Shown: positions 44,261 through 53,229, numbered from the stretch's first letter. The stretch: DNA of 64,000 nucleotides from Streptomyces sp. NBC_01498 (GCF_036327775.1 NZ_CP109598.1:1426001-1490000), one strand, 5' to 3'. Numbers and translations are program-made. Notes: generated by a model from the letters alone, not told the origin.

Positions 44261-44917
44261 ATGTCCATGAAGCCCCTCGAACACGACCGGCGGTATGGCG
44301 AGTTGGACCACGTGATGCGCGCGTATCTGGGTCAGTCGGCCGACGACACGCCAGAGCGGCGCAGTCGCGCCCTGGACGCGTATCTCCGTCATACCTGGCA
44401 TACCCGCCCCTCGGCCGTCGCGGAGGCGGAGCGCCAACTGCGCGAGTACAGCCGCAATCCTCCGGGCCGCGTCCGGCAGGAGCTGGGTGAGTTCTACTCG
44501 ATCCCGGACACCGGAAAGCCCCAGTCGGACATCGGCGGCTGGCTGATTGTGCTGGCCGACCACCTCAAGAGGAGCGTCGAGGAGGGCGACGTCCCGGAGC
44601 CATCGTCCCCGCAGACGCACTGGGAGTGGCACGCGCGTTTTCCGGAGACCGCGCAACTGCTGGGGGGCTGGTTCTCGCAGGACGTCATCGACGATTTCCC
44701 CGGCCACGACGCCGCAACCGCCGACTACGCCGACACCACAAACCCGCAGTTGGTCGCCCGTCTCGTGGGTGAACTGCACGAGTTGCTCGCCCTTCCCTTG
44801 GACGACGGGGACTACGCCCTGGCTGCCGCCGAACTCGGCATGGAGGTGGGCCCGCCGGAGCCGTTCTCCCACGGCGCCTGGTTCCAGTCGCTGGCGGCGA
44901 CGCTCTCCGGTGTCTGA
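44261..44917 (+). CDS. CdiI-type immunity protein, apparently two-domain
   Basis: This 218-aa protein starts at ATG 44261, soon after the orphan toxin module. The C-terminal half matches the contact-dependent-inhibition immunity family (CdiI_2): FPETAQLLGGWFSQDVIDDF, followed by helices with ARLVGELHELLALPLDDGDY and FSHGAWFQSLAATL. The first half (MRAYLGQSADDTPERRSRAL, LDAYLRHTWHTRPSAVAEAE) shows a similar helix pattern and may be a duplicated domain. It probably neutralises the orphan RNase A-like module's parent toxin. Confidence 0.75.
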   Translation: MSMKPLEHDRRYGELDHVMRAYLGQSADDTPERRSRALDAYLRHTWHTRPSAVAEAERQLREYSRNPPGRVRQELGEFYSIPDTGKPQSDIGGWLIVLADHLKRSVEEGDVPEPSSPQTHWEWHARFPETAQLLGGWFSQDVIDDFPGHDAATADYADTTNPQLVARLVGELHELLALPLDDGDYALAAAELGMEVGPPEPFSHGAWFQSLAATLSGV

Positions 44918-45183
44918 TCCGGCTGGACGGTCGGGGGACGGGCGCTCCACAGCCGCAGGATGGCACGAACGTGGACCGCGTCGCGCGGCCGAGCCCAGCC
45001 CTCGGGACCCGAAGCCAGGTGTCGGTCCGAGCCCTTCCCGGTCCCCGAACGAGTGCGAGGAGGCTCCACTACGCTCGAACCCCGGGATTCAGGACCCGAG
45101 CGTCGGAATGGCGAGCGCACAGCTACGGCGGAATCGCAGTGAACTCGACGACGTCTGATCGCCCTTGTCCACGGCCTGATCCG

Positions 45184-46041
45184 CTAGCTACCACGCCTCA
45201 CGACACGCCTTCCACGGCCCGGCTGCGGGATTCGCGCTCCGCCTGTGGTCGAGGAGCCCTCGTCCTGAACGACTTCCCCCGTGATGACCTGGCCGGCAGG
45301 CTTGGCGAGTTCCAGGCCGGAGAGGTGCGTCTTGAGCCTTCCGGACATGAGGCGGAAGGTCGCGAAGGTGAGCCCGCCGGACACCACAGCCCCGACGAGG
45401 GGAATGGCCTTCGAGACGGACTTGGCGAAGGTCTGCTTCGTCATCTCGACGCCGAGGTAACCGGCAATCTTCTTCACGATGGGGTAGACGACACCCTTGG
45501 TCAGTGCCTGCTGAGGCAGCTTCTTGGCCACCTGCTCCGACATCATCCCCGCCACCTTCCCCACGGCGGCGTTCGCGGACTGGGTTCCGAACATCACTCC
45601 GAAGAAGAGCGTGAGCACTCCTTTGGTCGCGTCATCCAGGTCGTCTTCGTGGACAGAGAACAGATCGGGCCAGCTGTAGAGGTAGGCGAGCTTCTGCGCG
45701 ATGCGCAGCATGTGGGCGACGTATTGGCCCACATCGGCCGGTACCGTGGCGGGCAGGGCGATGAATCCAGGAATCCCAGCAGCCGCGGAGACCGCGCTCA
45801 CCTTGGCGGTTTCGTAGCGAATGGACTCGTTGGCCACCCTGTCCAGAACAGCGAGAGGGATACCAGCCGCTGCGGGGGTCTCTTCTGTCGCTCTGCGCAG
45901 TTCATCCTCCGAGCAATGACGGGCCAGCGCCGTCCGGAGGTACGCCTCCCTGTCGATTCGCACGCCCGGAAGCCTTGCCGCGCCGACCAGTAGAGCGGAA
46001 AAGCGCGACTCCGCGTTCTCGCTCACTTTGCCCGTGACCAT
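45184..46041 (-). CDS. EcsC-like / hypothetical protein with hydrophobic helices
   Basis: This 285-aa protein starts at ATG 46041 (an ATG at 46074 is possible; neither has a clear ribosome-binding site). The central part has amphipathic to hydrophobic helices (SAAAGIPGFIALPATVPADV, LTLFFGVMFGTQSANAAVGK, IPLVGAVVSGGLTFATF) and the charged motif SWPDLFSVHEDDLDDATKGV. The arrangement resembles the EcsC-related family of bacterial proteins with unknown role. The basic C-terminal tail (RRVVRRGS) is variable. The 267-bp gap between this gene and the CdiI-like gene shows no gene. Confidence 0.65.
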   Translation of the reverse strand: MVTGKVSENAESRFSALLVGAARLPGVRIDREAYLRTALARHCSEDELRRATEETPAAAGIPLAVLDRVANESIRYETAKVSAVSAAAGIPGFIALPATVPADVGQYVAHMLRIAQKLAYLYSWPDLFSVHEDDLDDATKGVLTLFFGVMFGTQSANAAVGKVAGMMSEQVAKKLPQQALTKGVVYPIVKKIAGYLGVEMTKQTFAKSVSKAIPLVGAVVSGGLTFATFRLMSGRLKTHLSGLELAKPAGQVITGEVVQDEGSSTTGGARIPQPGRGRRVVRRGS

Positions 46042-46147
46042 GCCGGGAACGTACAGCAGACGGGTGACCCGCATCCCTGGGATCGGTCATTCCGATCCCG
46101 GATCGGGATTGCGGGAGCCCGACGTAGCGGACGGACGGGGGCGCGCG

Positions 46148-46363
46148 TCACCGCACCCGTCGCCCATGAGGGCGAACTCCGGCGCGCGCCAGCCTCACCG
46201 CGAATGCCGCGTCGGCGTGCGCACGCACGGGGTGGACAACGTGCAGCGCCCGGCCCGACGGTGCCGGAGTGTTCCCGTGGAGGATCAGCGGGGCTGCACA
46301 CCAGATGCCGTCGTCCGCGTGATGCCCCGCCGGCCGGGGCGAGCGCAGCTTGAGCGCTGTCAC
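46148..46363 (-). CDS. small hypothetical protein
   Basis: This 71-aa frame opens at GTG 46363 and overlaps the stop of the upstream fragment by 4 bp (GTGA). Third-position G/C is high, which supports real coding, but no family is recognised (LKLRSPRPAGHHADDGIWCA, then ALHVVHPVRAHADAAFAVRL). It may be the distal gene of a two-gene unit whose first gene has been disrupted. Confidence 0.35.
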   Translation of the reverse strand: MTALKLRSPRPAGHHADDGIWCAAPLILHGNTPAPSGRALHVVHPVRAHADAAFAVRLARAGVRPHGRRVR

Positions 46364-46600
46364 CCGTCAGCCGTTCCTTCTCCACCTGGACTTGCCGGGA
46401 TGCCTGCCGTGCTTGAGATGTAGCGGCCATCCGCAGTCACCACGGCGACGTGACCGCTGCCGCGCCAATTCCTCTTGATCAGTCCCCGTTGCTCCAGTGC
46501 CCAGGCGACCTGTGTACGGGAGGGTGGAATGTGCACCCCATCGGAAACCGCCGCGACCTGGCCGGTGGCGGGCCGCCTACTACGACGCACCGCACCACGG
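46360..46600 (-). pseudogene. winged-helix DNA-binding protein fragment disrupted near IS remnant
   Basis: The minus-strand frame reads VSDGVHIPPSRTQVAWALEQ, RGLIKRNWRGSGHVAVVTAD, GRYI. This is a winged-helix segment common in Streptomyces DNA-binding proteins (typically continuing ..VTADGRYYLEHG). Upstream it runs into the transposase remnant without a credible start, and the downstream tail is abnormal. It is probably a gene broken by the insertion. Confidence 0.4.
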
Positions 46601-46608
46601 GCACAGGC

Positions 46609-47092
46609 CATGACGACCGTCCGGAAGAAGGCGTACGTGATCCTCGACGGCACCGTGCTACCAATCGACCGCATCGCCGCCGACCAGCCGTACTACTCCG
46701 GGAAGAAGAATCACCACGGGATGAACGTGCAAGTCCTCGCCGATCCCGCCGGACGCCTGATCTGGGCCTCGGACGCACTGCCGGGAGCCACACACGACCT
46801 GACCGCGGCCCGGACCCACGGCATACCCGCCGCCTTCGCCGCAGACGACATCAAGTGCTGGGCCGACAAGGCGTACCAGGGCGCCGGCCCTGCGATCCGT
46901 GTCCCGATCCGTGGCAAGCACCTGCGCGGCTGGCGCCGACGTCACAATCGCGATCACGCCAAGATCCGCAGCCTCGGCGAACGCGCCATGGCCATCCTCA
47001 AGTCTTGGCGGCTCCTGCGGAAACTCCGCCGCAGCACCACCCGGATCACAGCCGCTGTCCGTGCCGTCGTTGCCCTCGAACTCGCCACCTGA
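46609..47092 (+). mobile_element. truncated IS5-type DDE transposase
   Basis: The frame encodes the C-terminal two-thirds of an IS5/IS112-like transposase: KAYVILDGTVLPIDRIAADQ, SGKKNHHGMNVQVLADPAGR, ALPGATHDLTAARTHGI, CWADKAYQGAG, and the terminal SWRLLRKLRRSTTRI. The first catalytic Asp (ILDGT) and second (WADKAY) are present. The N-terminal helix-turn-helix (about 100 residues) is missing, and terminal inverted repeats were not found, so the element is dead. Confidence 0.75.
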
Positions 47093-47175
47093 TCAGGATG
47101 GGAAGGGCTCCCTGCGCCGATGACTGGCCGGCACGGTGACGGTCCGCTCGCAGGATGCTCGTAGGCTTGCATGCC

Positions 47176-47877
47176 ATGACGACGCGGATAACGGGGGATC
47201 AGGTGCTCAATCCGTGGACGCGCACGACCAGGAACGCACCGTACGCGGTCCCCGAAGACCTGCCCCACTTGCAAGCCCTCGCCGACACCCAAGTCCACCC
47301 CTCGCACGCGCCGTACCAGCTCAACCTGACACTCCCGCCGGAACCGTTCATCGGCCTCCACGACGCGCCCCTGGTCATGCTGCTGGCCAACCCAGGCGTG
47401 AGCGACGCAGACCCGGCCGCCTACGCCCGGCCTGGCGTGACCGGGCGAACCCTGCAACACATCGGGAACGCCGGCGGGACCCCCAACCACTTCCTGACGC
47501 ACCCCGACAAGGACCATCCAGGACTCCGGTGGTGGTCCCGGACCCTGAACGGCCTGACGAGGCAGGGGCACACTCACGACGAACTCGCCCGGCAGATCCT
47601 TGCCGTGCAGTTCCACGGCTACCACTCGCAATCGTGGCGGCCGATCCCGTACACACTGCCCTCCCAGTCCTTCGCCTTCTACCTGGTGCGCCGCGCCATG
47701 TCCCGTGACGCGGTGATCGTCCTCGGGCGCATCGCGGCCACCTGGAAGATCGCCGTGCCGGAGCTGGGTTCGTATCCGAATGCGGTGACGCCGAAACAAA
47801 GCCGGAGCGTGCAGATCAGCCGGGGCAACTTCAGCCCTGAGAACTTCGAGCGGATCGAGCAAGCCCTCAAGAGCTGA
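47176..47877 (+). CDS. hypothetical protein, possibly uracil-DNA-glycosylase-like
   Basis: This 233-aa protein starts at ATG 47176 with no obvious ribosome-binding site. The sequence has PLVMLLANPGVSDADPAAYA (resembling the G-x-NPG substrate loop of the UDG fold), FHGYHSQSWRPIPYTLPSQS, DAVIVLGRIAATWKIAVPEL, and a C-terminal QISRGNFSPENFERIEQAL. Similar Streptomyces proteins are annotated as hypothetical. The UDG-like fold assignment is a guess from motif order. It lies just downstream of the IS remnant. Confidence 0.65.
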   Translation: MTTRITGDQVLNPWTRTTRNAPYAVPEDLPHLQALADTQVHPSHAPYQLNLTLPPEPFIGLHDAPLVMLLANPGVSDADPAAYARPGVTGRTLQHIGNAGGTPNHFLTHPDKDHPGLRWWSRTLNGLTRQGHTHDELARQILAVQFHGYHSQSWRPIPYTLPSQSFAFYLVRRAMSRDAVIVLGRIAATWKIAVPELGSYPNAVTPKQSRSVQISRGNFSPENFERIEQALKS

Positions 47878-47918
47878 GCACGCACGGCGATGCGGTGCGC
47901 GCCCAGCGGGAAGGGCGG

Positions 47919-48074
47919 TCAGAGGTTGGCACGCGCTTCGGCCAGCTTCACGTCCGCCGCCCGCATCTCCCCGCATGCCTGCGGGTGCCTCTGATCCATC
48001 TCCTCAAGCCGTACCGGCGACTTGAACAGAGCCGTGGTCGCCTTCAGGTCCGTGGTGTCGCAACGGCGCGCCAC
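47919..48074 (-). CDS. possible small ORF (51 codons)
   Basis: The frame from GTG 48074 encodes DTTDLKATTALFKSPVRLEE, MDQRHPQACGEMRAADVKLA and EARANL, with strong third-position G/C, so it was or is coding. No ribosome-binding site is seen and no family is recognised. It could be the 3' remnant of a larger gene. Confidence 0.3.
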   Translation of the reverse strand: MARRCDTTDLKATTALFKSPVRLEEMDQRHPQACGEMRAADVKLAEARANL

Positions 48075-48203
48075 CCAGAATGACCCGCTGCCGTCTGTCT
48101 GATCCGGGCCGGTGGGTAGTCTCCTTCACCGGTAGCGACCGGCTTTCGGGGTGCCCCTGACGGCTGGGTAGGGTCGCGGTACCTGAGCTGGAGAGGTAGT
48201 TGC

Positions 48204-48530
48204 ATGACCAACCAGATCGTGATCGCGCAGACGACCAGCGACAACGAGGATCAGGCGAAGGCGCTGGCCCGTGGCGCGGTCGAGAGCAAGCTGGCAGCGG
48301 GCGTTCACATCGATGCGCCGATCACAGCCTTCTACTGGTGGAAGGGGAAGGTCGAGACGGCGCACGAGTGGCGGATCTCGTATATGACTACGACGGACCG
48401 TCTCCCGGCACTGGAGGCGTGGCTGCACGAGAAGCACCCGTACGACGTCCCCCAGTGGGTCACGCTGCACGTGACCGGCGGGTCGGAGGCCTATTTGTCC
48501 TGGGTTGTTGAGGAGACAGCACAGGGCTGA
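48204..48530 (+). CDS. cutA: CutA-like divalent-cation tolerance protein
   Basis: This 108-aa protein starts at ATG 48204 (GGAGAGG upstream). The ferredoxin-like CutA1 fold is recognisable: IVIAQTTSDNEDQAKALARG, VESKLAAGVHIDAPITAFYW, GKVETAHEWRISYMTTTDRL, HPYDVPQWVTLHVTGGSEAY and LSWV. The usual LAACV cysteine is Gly here (LAAGV), and the ExxLxxKT motif is altered (EWRISYMTT), so metal binding may differ. CutA proteins form very stable trimers with a poorly defined role in copper tolerance. Confidence 0.85.
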   Translation: MTNQIVIAQTTSDNEDQAKALARGAVESKLAAGVHIDAPITAFYWWKGKVETAHEWRISYMTTTDRLPALEAWLHEKHPYDVPQWVTLHVTGGSEAYLSWVVEETAQG

Positions 48531-48593
48531 GAAGCGACGGGACTACGACGGCGTTCGCGTCCTGAGTTCGGCCCTGTACCGGCGCAAGGGGGT

Positions 48594-49380
48594 TCAGGAG
48601 GCGAACTGCCGCAGGTAGACGGCAAGGCCCTGTTCTAGGTCGGGGAGCGACGCTGCGATAGTCGATGCGCGCTCCTTGCCCATCGTGTTGGGCTTGGCCT
48701 GTGCCGCGGCGGCGAACTGGCGTGACACGTAGACCCCTTGGTCGACGTCACCTCCACGCAGCAGGGCCGAAGCGAGATCACCGAGGACCACAACGCCTCC
48801 GTCCGGCAGTTCGTCTCCGAGGCGGTCGACTGCGATGTCTGCGGTAGCGGTGAGTTCGGGACGCCCCAACTGCCCGTATACAGAGAGGGCCAGCGAGTCC
48901 ATGCGGTACGGGGTCACGAACCGGACCCACGCCTGCTCGCTGGTGTGATCCGCGAAGTCGTAGGCAAAGCGTGCTCGCTCCAACGGCGCCCCCATCTCGT
49001 CGCCGGCCGCCGCAGCCTCCTCAGCGTGCCTGCCGAGGACCCAGGCGGCAGCAGTAGCGTGCCGTGGCCTCGCGCATCGCTGGCCGCTTGGGAAAGCAAC
49101 TCCAACTTCGCCGTGGCGTCGAGGCGCCGTAGCTGCTGTAGGTCAGGGCCAGGGCTCGGAGCGGAGGGTGCCCCGCGGTCGTCGCGCACTGCGACGTGAC
49201 CTTGTAGTAGGCGTCGGCCTTGTCGTGCTCACCCAGGTCCCAGGCCACCCAACCGGCCAGGGCGGCGGTTCTCCGGCGGCGATAGTGAGAGCCCGCTCGT
49301 GCTCGCCGGCACAAGGCAGAGCCGCCGGGGCAGGCCAGAACCGACGCCGAAGCACGGATCAGCTGGGCAGCGACCACCGT
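48594..49380 (-). pseudogene. decayed TPR-containing transcriptional regulator
   Basis: Coding signal runs right to left in three different frames: GEHERALTIAAGE (about 49300), TAALAGWVAWDLGEHDKADA (about 49250), LELLSQAASDARG (about 49100), then an uninterrupted frame ERARFAYDFADHTSEQAWVR, FVTPYRMDSLALSVYGQLGR to the stop at 48594. The pattern is that of the TPR C-terminus of Streptomyces XRE-type regulators. At least two frameshifts separate the pieces. Confidence 0.55.
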
Positions 49381-49724
49381 CGAGCGCCTCGAACCGCTGA
49401 GCTCACCACCCCGGTTGCCCGAAGTCCCCGAACCGCGAGCCGACGACCTAAGGCCCTTCCTCGGGCGCTGGAGCCCTTACGGACCGACCTATTGAGCGCC
49501 CGTTCCGCCAACGTCCGACCCGCCGCACTACGGCATGCAGGAACTCGGCCTAGCTTCCTTCGAGTTCCTGCGAAGACAGCCCGCGGGCACGCGCCATCCA
49601 CCTGGCACGACCTGCACATTCAGTCGGGTGACATCCCGTCAGAACGAGCGTCAAGAGCGTCATTTCAGCGTCAAGGCATCGCCCGTGGCGCTCACCGCGC
49701 ACGTAGTGCACACCACCCAAACCC
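49381..49724. other. gap with hairpin
   Basis: No gene is supported. An 11-bp perfect stem GCAGGAACTCG (49537-49547) / CGAGTTCCTGC (49561-49571) with a 13-nt loop is present. GCGTCA-containing direct repeats (AGCGTCAAGAGCGTCATTTCAG near 49648-49669) are also visible. This lies downstream of the methyltransferase operon, and the hairpin may end its transcript. Confidence 0.4.
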
Positions 49725-51089
49725 TCAGGCGCCCTTCCCCACCGGCTCCAAAATCGCCACGCACTCCACGTGGTGCGTCATCGGGAACAGGTCGAACGCT
49801 CGCAGGGTGCGTGGTTTGTAGCCCGACTCGCGGAAGTACGCCAGGTCGCGGGCCAGGGCCGCCGGGTCGCAGGCCACGTAGGCGATGCGGCGGGGGGTCA
49901 GGGTCGCGAGGTGGGTGACCACCTGTTTGCCCGCTCCCGCGCGCGGGGGGTCCAGGACGATCAGGTCCGTCTCGGTGATCTGGGTGCGGGGCAGGACCGT
50001 GTCGACCTTGCCGTGTTCGACGCGGACGCGCGGCAGGTCCCGGAGGTTGTACTGGGCGTCCTCCGCCGCGCGGCGGCCCGACTCGATGCCGAGTACCGCG
50101 CCCGTCTCGCCGACCCGCTGGGCGATCGCCCCCGCGAAGAGGCCCACCCCGCAGTAGAGGTCGAGCGCCGTTTCGCCCTTGCGGGGCATCAGGCCCTGCA
50201 TCACGGCCTCCACCAGGACCTCGGGGGCCTTCGGGTGGACCTGCCAGAAGCCGCCCATGCCGATGCGCCAGGTGCGGTCGTCGGCGCGTTCGCGGACGAA
50301 GGCGCGGCCGTGGACCCGGTGCACTCCCCCGTCGTGCTCCTCCACGCGCAGCACGGAGACCGGCTTGTCGAGTTCGACCAGCGGCAGCCGGCCGCCCTTG
50401 AGCGGGGCGAGGATGACCTGGCGGTCGCCGGAGCCGGAGGCCGCGACGGCCTCGACGGTGGCCATCTGCGGCCATTCCCGCTTCTCGACGCCCAGTTCGT
50501 CGACGCCCTCGGAGGCGATCAGGCAGCCGTCGACCGGCTGTACCTCGTGCGAGCGGTGCTTGCGCAGTCCGGCCCGGCCGTCGGCGTCGACGGCGTACTG
50601 CACGCGCGTACGCCACCGGGGCACCTCTCCGGCGGGCAGCTTGTCGCCGGGCGCGGGGACGACCGTGCCGTCCCAGCCCGCCTCCTCGGGGGTGAGCCCG
50701 GCCAGGCGCTTGAGCTGCTCGGTGATGACCTCGCCCTTGAGGCGCCGCTGGGCGCCCGGCTTGGCGTGCTGCCAGTCGCAGCCGCCGCACCTGCCGGGGC
50801 CGGCGTACGGGCAGGGTGCCTCGACGCGGTCCTTGGAGGCGTCCAGCACCGTGACGGCGTCGGCGCGCAGATAGCGGGAGCCCTCGTCGCCGTCCGTCAC
50901 GCGCGCGACGATCCGTTCGCCGGGCAGCGCGTGCCGTACGAAGAGGACCCGGCCCTCGTCGGTGCGGGCGATGCAGTGGCCGCCGTGCGCGACGGGGCCG
51001 ACCTCGACCTCGTACTCCTCCCCGACCAGTGAAGCCCGCTCCGGAGTGTGCTCGGAAGGACGCGGTTCGGGCTTCGGTTCTGTCTGCAT
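49725..51089 (-). CDS. TRAM-domain class I SAM-dependent RNA m5U methyltransferase (TrmA/RumA family)
   Basis: This 454-aa protein starts at ATG 51089 (GGAG 10 bp upstream); a TTG 21 bp earlier is less likely. Residues about 20-80 are a TRAM/OB domain (VGEEYEVEVGPVAHGGHCIA). Iron-sulphur ligands C93, C101 and C104 (CPYAGPGRCGGCDW) are present. The SAM motif is LDLYCGVGLFAGAIA; further motifs are LIVLDPPRAGAGKQVV and YVACDPAALARDL, with the catalytic Cys. The protein should methylate a uridine in 23S rRNA or tRNA, though the target site cannot be read from sequence. It is the distal gene of a unit with the potassium importer gene upstream (61 bp apart). Confidence 0.92.
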   Translation of the reverse strand: MQTEPKPEPRPSEHTPERASLVGEEYEVEVGPVAHGGHCIARTDEGRVLFVRHALPGERIVARVTDGDEGSRYLRADAVTVLDASKDRVEAPCPYAGPGRCGGCDWQHAKPGAQRRLKGEVITEQLKRLAGLTPEEAGWDGTVVPAPGDKLPAGEVPRWRTRVQYAVDADGRAGLRKHRSHEVQPVDGCLIASEGVDELGVEKREWPQMATVEAVAASGSGDRQVILAPLKGGRLPLVELDKPVSVLRVEEHDGGVHRVHGRAFVRERADDRTWRIGMGGFWQVHPKAPEVLVEAVMQGLMPRKGETALDLYCGVGLFAGAIAQRVGETGAVLGIESGRRAAEDAQYNLRDLPRVRVEHGKVDTVLPRTQITETDLIVLDPPRAGAGKQVVTHLATLTPRRIAYVACDPAALARDLAYFRESGYKPRTLRAFDLFPMTHHVECVAILEPVGKGA

Positions 51090-51149
51090 GACGGGGTGGC
51101 TCCAAGACAAGGGGGACGCGGAGGGGCAGCCAATCAGTCTACGTGCCCC

Positions 51150-53216
51150 TCAGCGCTTCTCCGTCGGCTCCTTGTCCGCCGGCTCCCGGCCGGGCCGGTT
51201 GTCCACCGGGCCGCGCCGCACCGAGCCCGGTGCCGTCCAGTCCGCTCGGCGTCGGGCGCGGACCTTCGCGACCTCGGACGATTCCAGCTGGTACGGGACC
51301 GAGGTCACCATCACGCCCGGGGTGAACAGCAGCCGCCCCTTGAGCCGCAGCGCGCTCTGGTTGTGCAGCACCTGCTCGAACCAGTGGCCGACCACGTACT
51401 CCGGGATGAAGACGCTGACGACGTCGCGCGGGTTCTCGGTACGCAGGCTCCGCACGTACTCGATGACGGGGCGGGTGATCTCGCGGTAGGGGGAGTCGAG
51501 GATCTTCAGCGGCACATTGATGCCGCGCCGTTCCCACTCCTGCCTCAGCTGTTTCGTCTCGGCGGGGTCGACGTTGATGCTCAGCGCCTCCAGCCGGTCC
51601 GAGCGGGTCAGCTTCGCGAAGGCGAGGGCGCGCAGCGTCGGCCGGTGGACCTTGGAGACCAGCACGATGGTGTGCACCCGGGACGGCCGTACGTTGTCCT
51701 CGCCGGGCCCCTCGGCGACGGCGATCTCCTCGGCCACGTGGTCGTAGTGCCGGCGGATCGCGGTCATCGTCCCGTAGAAGATCACCATGCCGAGCAGGGC
51801 GACCCACGCCCCGTGGGTGAACTTGGTGGCCAGGACGATGACGAGGACCAACCCGGTGAAGAAGGCGCCGAAGGCGTTGATGGCGCGCGAGCGGATCATG
51901 TGACGGCGCTTGGCGCGGTCCTTCTCGGTGCGCAGATGGCGGTTCCAGTGCCGGACCATGCCCGTCTGGCTGAGGGTGAAGGAGACGAAGACCCCGACGA
52001 TGTAGAGCTGGATCAGCTTGGTCGAGTCCGCCCCGTACACCCACACCAGGAGGATGGCGGCGCCGGCCAGCAGCACGATGCCGTTGGAGAACGCGAGCCG
52101 GTCGCCGCGGGTGTGGAGCTGGCGCGGCAGATAGCGGTCCTGGGCGAGGATCGAGCCGAGCAGCGGGAAGCCGTTGTACGCGGTGTTGGCGGCCAGGAAG
52201 AGGACGAGCGCCGTCGCGGCGGCGAGCAGCACGAAGAAGAAGGTCTCCTGGCCGAAGACGGCGGCGGCGACCTGGCTGATGACCGGGTCCTGGACGTAGC
52301 CGTCGCCGACCGGCACACCGTCGCGGAGCAGGTCCCGGCCCGGGAACTCGGCCATCTTCACATCGGTGGCCATCGCGAGGCCGATGATGCCGCAGAACAT
52401 GGTGACGGCCAGGGTGCCCATCAGCGCGAGGGTCGTGGCCGCGTTCCTGCTCTTGGGTTTGCGGAAGGCGGGCACGCCGTTGCTGATGGCCTCGACGCCG
52501 GTCAGCGCCGCGCAGCCGGAGGAGAACGCGCGCAGCAGCAGGAAGATCAGCGCGAAGCCGGCCAGATCGCCCTGCTCCGCCTTGATCTCGAAGTCGGAGG
52601 TCGGCGCGTGCATGGTGTCGTTGAGGACGAGCCCCCGGTAGGCGCCCCACACGATCATGAGGAAGACACCGGCGACGAAGACGTACGTCGGGATGGCGAA
52701 GAGTTTGCCCGACTCCCGTACGCCGCGCAGATTCATCAGCGTCAGGATGACGATGGTCCCGATCGCGCACAGGACCTTGTTCTCGATGACGAAGGGGACG
52801 GCCGAACCGAGGTTCTCCACGCCGGAGGAGATGGACACGGCCACGGTGAGGACGTAGTCGACGAGCAGCGCGCTCGCGACGGTGAGGCCGGCCTTGGGGC
52901 CGAGGTTGGTGTTGGCGACCTCGTAGTCGCCGCCGCCGCTCGGGTAGGCGTGCACGTTCTGCCGGTAGGACGCGACGACGGTGAACATCAGGACCACGAC
53001 GGCCGCCGCGATCCAGGGGCTGAAGTGGTACGCCGAGACGCCCGCGACGGAGAGCACCAGGAGGACTTCTCCCGGCGCGTAGGCCACCGAGGACAGCGGG
53101 TCGGAGGCGAAGACGGGCAGCGCGATGCGTTTGGGAAGAAGGGTCTCTCCCAGTCTGTCGCTGCGCAGCGCCCGCCCGATCAGGATTCGTTTGGGCACGT
53201 CGGTCAGTTTCGGCAC
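51150..53216 (-). CDS. KimA-like APC-superfamily potassium importer
   Basis: This 688-aa protein starts at GTG 53216 (VPKLTDVPKRILIGRAL). There is no ribosome-binding site, but a TACCAT -10-like hexamer ends 7 bp before it, so the mRNA may be leaderless. About twelve transmembrane helices span residues 30-450: FASDPLSSVAYAPGEVLLVL, ASYRQNVHAYPSGGGDYEVA, LLVDYVLTVAVSISSG, LTGVEAISNGVPAFRKPKSR. These closely parallel Bacillus KimA (YdaO), a high-affinity K+ importer controlled by c-di-AMP. The cytosolic C-terminal domain (about 500-688) includes HTIVLVSKVHRPTLRALAFA. Divergent trkA genes support a potassium role. A general amino-acid permease is the alternative. Confidence 0.8.
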   Translation of the reverse strand: MPKLTDVPKRILIGRALRSDRLGETLLPKRIALPVFASDPLSSVAYAPGEVLLVLSVAGVSAYHFSPWIAAAVVVLMFTVVASYRQNVHAYPSGGGDYEVANTNLGPKAGLTVASALLVDYVLTVAVSISSGVENLGSAVPFVIENKVLCAIGTIVILTLMNLRGVRESGKLFAIPTYVFVAGVFLMIVWGAYRGLVLNDTMHAPTSDFEIKAEQGDLAGFALIFLLLRAFSSGCAALTGVEAISNGVPAFRKPKSRNAATTLALMGTLAVTMFCGIIGLAMATDVKMAEFPGRDLLRDGVPVGDGYVQDPVISQVAAAVFGQETFFFVLLAAATALVLFLAANTAYNGFPLLGSILAQDRYLPRQLHTRGDRLAFSNGIVLLAGAAILLVWVYGADSTKLIQLYIVGVFVSFTLSQTGMVRHWNRHLRTEKDRAKRRHMIRSRAINAFGAFFTGLVLVIVLATKFTHGAWVALLGMVIFYGTMTAIRRHYDHVAEEIAVAEGPGEDNVRPSRVHTIVLVSKVHRPTLRALAFAKLTRSDRLEALSINVDPAETKQLRQEWERRGINVPLKILDSPYREITRPVIEYVRSLRTENPRDVVSVFIPEYVVGHWFEQVLHNQSALRLKGRLLFTPGVMVTSVPYQLESSEVAKVRARRRADWTAPGSVRRGPVDNRPGREPADKEPTEKR

Positions 53217-53223
53217 GATGAGG

Positions 53224-53229
53224 ATGGTA
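53224..53229 (-). promoter_or_regulatory. possible -10 box of leaderless importer transcript
   Basis: TACCAT on the minus strand, 7 bp before GTG 53216, is positioned to start transcription at the start codon. No Shine-Dalgarno sequence is present, and a -35 box is weak. Confidence 0.35.

Noticed and set aside
44918..45183. Small gene in the gap after the CdiI-like gene
   Set aside because: Several short frames exist on both strands, but none has a ribosome-binding site, consistent third-position bias or a recognisable motif.
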